Shown: positions 60,588 to 64,000 of the stretch, in pieces
Position numbering within the stretch: the stretch's first letter is position 1
Layout: every line of letters starts with the position of its first letter
Source of the DNA: Gnetum montanum
Lineage: Eukaryota > Streptophyta > Gnetopsida > Gnetales > Gnetaceae
Direction: 5' to 3'
Assembly (NCBI GenBank): GCA_015680685.1
Contig: MNCI01033658.1
Location: 1-64,000, forward strand
Length of the DNA stretch: 64,000 nucleotides
Made by a program: the position numbers and the translations under genes
Notes under the pieces: model-generated
The model's database searches: none
What the model was told of the DNA's origin: nothing
The model's input: only the letters and a program-made list of their open reading frames with translations

Positions 60588-61299
60588 ATAAGCTTTATTT
60601 TTGTTGTAAATATAAGACTTCACATTGAAGAAATGATTCTAGGATACATAAGCAAGGTAGCACTTTGATAGAGTCTAGTCACACTTATGAAAGTGGTGAC
60701 TTAAAAAACACATAAGATAGGGAAAGGAATAAACATTAGGAAGGAAGAGATTTTGAAAAAAAAAAAAAACATTACACTAAAGTCTCTAAGAAATATCTAA
60801 GAATGGATTTCTTATGTAAAAGAACATACCTCAAGTGTTTATAATTTTCATGTAAAAATAGAAAGGGTTTGTTAATGTCTAGGCATCAATGAAGATTCAT
60901 CAACATAATCCTAATTAATCCTAGGCACATATAGAGCAAAGGTAGAAAACCTGGACCTACTAGGGGATGTGTTAGCATCCCTAATTTAACATAGGAGGTA
61001 TGTTGACCTAGGGTAGTTAGTGTATCCCTCCAAAATTACACTTTGTCCTTTCAATCCCAGGTGTGAGCAACAACCCAAGGGAGCATGCCAAAAAGATCTT
61101 AACACATCTAAATAAAGCTAGAATCATTTTAAAGAGATTGGAGTTATTGCGACCTTAGAGTGTGATCCGAGGGGGATAAGAATGCATCTTAGAAGGATAA
61201 TAAACACTACCAAACACACTAGATTATAAATATAGGATACATGAAACACTTCCAAATCCAAGGCTTACAATTGAAATATAAATTACCACTAGATGATTC

Positions 61300-63400
61300 A
61301 TCAGTGTCTATACCTTAGAATATTTATGCTTCACTACCTTCTTTGGTTAACCTTGGTGTCATAATCCCTCTTGAAACCAACATGTTACCTGCATATAGTA
61401 ATTTTTCATATACCAATACTATTAATCCATTATTTGAAGTCCAAATTCAAAATCCTAATCCATTGTTGAACCCATTCCAGCCATTGTTCCATGTATAATA
61501 AACTTAATAAACTTAGGTATTATTGTTGTTTCTTCCACGTTCACATCATGCACCTTAATATAATATATCATAATCCATCCTCATTCCTACCATTATACCA
61601 CCGCAACGAATGTTACCTACTAATAATTCCATTTTGAACAATCTTGTTGTTTCATCAATTCTGGGTGTTCTACTTGAACTAATGATATTATTACACGATC
61701 TAACATCCATGCTCCAAATGAATGATGATTAAATAAGAAAATCTATTGCGTTTCATGGGTGTAGTTTAGCAATGTTCATTACCCATATCCTTGTTGATCC
61801 CATTAGCCCTTTAATTCTACTTTTTTAAGTTCCCAAAGGAGTCTCATTGATAAATTTTACTAAGTATAAAGGAGAATTTAATTTTACAAACTATGTTATC
61901 AATTTTCATAATAAATGCATGCTCTTAGCCAACAATCCCGACACTCTTTTACATAGTTTTTCTAATTTCTTGTCAAAAAAGCCCTCAAATAGCAGAGGGC
62001 CTTACCTCATGGGTTCATTATCTTGCTAGAGAAACTCTTCATGGCTTTTATGGAGAGGTTTAAATGTAATATTATTAATGATGGAGCTTTGTAAAAATTT
62101 TTGACCATTCATAAGGCTCCAAATGAATCTATATCTAAGTTTATCTCATGATGAACACTTGCAATAATGGAGCTCATACATCCATTTCCTAATGATTAGC
62201 TATTGGGCATCTTTGAGGGATCTGTAAACAATTACATTAGAGGGAAGTTAATCTATCCTAGACCACTTAGCCTTCATAATGCCATCTCCTTTATCAAACA
62301 CAGGGATGAGGTGGCTATTCAATGTAATGATATAGAGTGGGATAATTTTCATAATAAGGCAAACAAAGTAGTAGGTAAGAGTAGATGAACTCAAAATGTT
62401 AGTCAAACTATGGTCTTGGTGAACCAAGCTACAGTAGGCTCATCATCAAACAATGGAGGCAATGTTAGGAATAAGAATCCAAATCCAAAATCCAATGGTG
62501 GTGGAAAAAATATGTTCACTAATGATCAACAAAGATCACAAAGGGATAGATCCAAATATCATAAATTTTCAATGACATATACTTAATTGTACAACATGCT
62601 ATTGAATGATGGACATATTATGCTTAACCAGGTTTTAGAAAAAATAAGGGCATGATTCAAAAGATTCTAAAACTTGGCTATGGATCCTTCTCAACATGTA
62701 AATAGAGATCCACTTGTCCCTAAGTGGTATAATCCCAATATGTTTTGCTACTAACATGAGGCTCTAGGTCATGATACTGAGGATTATAACATCTATTTAA
62801 TCCCAAATATGATGTTTAGGAATTAGTGAAAAAAGGAAAAATTATGTTCAATACTCCTATTTAATCCAATAATTATAACATAAAAATTTACTAAGATCCT
62901 TTCAATGCACATTCAAGGAGAATTTTGGCCTTCCATTTAGATCCCAAGATAATTGCCCAAAAATCCCATTTGTTGTTCAAATAGTTTCTTTCTAATATCA
63001 TTATTTCTCATCCTCTTCTTGAATCCCATCAAGGTCTAGAAAGGCTTTTGTTATCAATCTCCCATGGAGTAATACTAATGCTTCCACATCTTAGAACATA
63101 CATATAGTCTCATTAGTTATCAACATGATGCTAGATTATGATGAAGTCCCTACATGTTCCTAACCTACCTTCAGTTATCATCCCTCTCTTGCAAGAAACA
63201 AAGTTTCTATACCTTCTCATCATGTTGATTATTCTCTTGTTTTATCCAATGCTTTTTCTTGTCAATTCCATCCCTTCTCTCCACCTAAGCCATAAGAGCC
63301 TCCTTTGCTCCCTATCATGAGTTTTCTTATTAGAATCCTTACTTAGGCTCAAAAGAAAGAAATGGTAAATGAAAAAGGGAAAGAGAAGGAGTAGGCCATT
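61300..63400 (+). pseudogene. Gypsy gag, Tat-like, decayed
   Basis: Plus-strand coding remnant. Visible pieces: a capsid-like stretch around 61850-62390 with PLSLHNAISFIKHRDEVA, an Asn/Gly-rich basic linker (NQATVGSSSNNGGN, about 62420-62470), and a zinc knuckle of the Tat type, C-x2-H-x4-H-x4-C, at 62746-62787. In the knuckle a stop replaces the residue before the first His and the last Cys is Tyr. It directly follows the right family-2 LTR, so that LTR could alternatively belong to this element. Many stops; not functional. Confidence 0.6.
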
Positions 63401-63599
63401 AAGCATCCTATTCAAAATAAAAAGAAAGTTTCATTCTAGGATACATCAAATGTAAGTCCTGTTACTTCCATTATTATCTTAACTCCTCCATCTACATTAG
63501 ATGCTCTTTCTTTTGTACCAATTTTCAAGATACAACTCCTATGGATAAGGCTTTATCCCAAATTACTGTTGTAATGATGTCAAAAGGGATAAAAATTTT

Positions 63600-64000
63600 C
63601 CTTTTTAACATTGGCTTCACTTCAAAGAAACATTGTTTAGCATTGGAGAAGCTTCTAAAGTCTATCATAGTATCTTTAGACATTTAGACTCATGTTCATG
63701 TGATCTAATGCCATGTGCTATGAGGCTAATTGTTTGTTTTTGAAGGGAGAAAAACATTATAACAAATCCTACAACAAGTATCATGTGAAACTTCTGATCT
63801 ACATCATCATAAAAATTAAAGACAATATGTCACTACCCTTGATGCACATATATGATGGAGTTAGAACAAATATCTTTTCATGGGTAATTGTTGAGTGTCT
63901 TGTCCTTGAGAAATACATCACATATTCTAATTAAAACTCATCATTGGTTTCATTTAATGGTGCTAGAGTAGAAATTCTAGAAGCAATAAAATTACCTTTT
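63600..64000 (+). pseudogene. Retroviral-type aspartic protease of the same Tat-like element (partial)
   Basis: After a linker, the frame opening at 63713 reads FLKGEKHYNK and IIKIKDNMSLPLMHIYDG, then VRTNIFSW and, past a stop, VSFNGARVEILEAIKLPF. This matches the Tat/Ogre protease layout (GxxHNxxLxxxxxIKxxxxxxVLID-G... FDGSRxEVxGEIxLP). The catalytic Asp is kept (63854-63856), but the following Gly-Ser/Ala context is altered. The domain and the rest of pol continue beyond the window. Confidence 0.6.

Larger units (their letters stand above)
54183..61269 (-). repeat. LTR, family 2, right copy, split by a family-1 element
   Basis: The LTR sequence is 54183-54639 plus 60593-61269 (about 1134 bp in total), interrupted by the element at 54640-60587. 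Ends are TGTAAGC and GCTTACA as in the left copy. Left and right parts join at the ATAAG target duplication, which matches CATAAGCTTTATT in the left copy. It is most simply the 5' LTR of the minus-strand Gypsy element. No clear primer site was found at its inner edge. Confidence 0.75.

Overview
The window reads as nuclear DNA of a seed plant with a very large, transposon-filled genome, most likely a gymnosperm. It is AT-rich, gene-poor and full of decayed LTR retrotransposons, solo LTRs, long tandem arrays and remnants of DNA transposons. The organism call is inference from this texture. Two runs of N (935 bases at 55170-56104 and a single base near 57798) show it comes from a scaffolded assembly. 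No rRNA, tRNA or CRISPR was seen.

Only one gene looks intact: an intron-less, GC-rich SRC2-like C2-domain gene on the minus strand (11582-10743). ABA- and cold-type sites (ABRE and CCGAC cores) lie upstream of its ATG and a ~98-bp minisatellite lies just past its stop. A short C2H2 zinc-finger reading frame (6250-6498) is a weaker candidate.

Layout. 1-1329: 3' end and 3' LTR of a family-1 LTR element (ends TGATGAG...CTCATCA). 1330-3140: spacer with a 47-bp minisatellite. 3140-6000: Copia gag, primer-binding site and LTR on the minus strand, split by a family-1 solo LTR with a perfect 5-bp target duplication. 6000-12600: spacer, the SRC2-like gene and its minisatellite. 12640-35000: a transposon-derived complex holding a Ulp1-like protease remnant (13343-15697), satellite array A (16845-19790), an unrecognised decayed coding region (21330-22750), a second family-1 solo LTR (26002-27026), a MULE transposase with SWIM finger (27032-29000, minus), and array B (31160-34990). 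Array B is the inverted, higher-order form of array A. 35000-40300: spacer with degenerate repeats. 40340-61269: two family-2 LTRs (ends TGTAAGC...GCTTACA) around a decayed Athila/Tat-type Ty3/Gypsy gag-pol on the minus strand; the right LTR is split by a nearly complete family-1 element (54640-60587, target duplication ATAAG). 61300-64000: gag and protease remnant of another Tat-like element on the plus strand, running off the window.

Most interesting is the 12.6-35 kb complex: inverted tandem arrays flanking a MULE transposase, with a Ulp1 remnant next to it. This resembles a giant foldback-type Mutator-like element. Also notable are the family-1 LTR promoters, which carry clusters of GCGATATCGC-type palindromes just upstream of a conserved TATA box, and the family-1 element's extra 3' reading frame, whose ATG directly follows a splice acceptor. 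Most coding remnants are broken by in-frame stops of the kind made by C-to-T change at Gln and Arg codons, as expected for long-methylated, silenced transposons.
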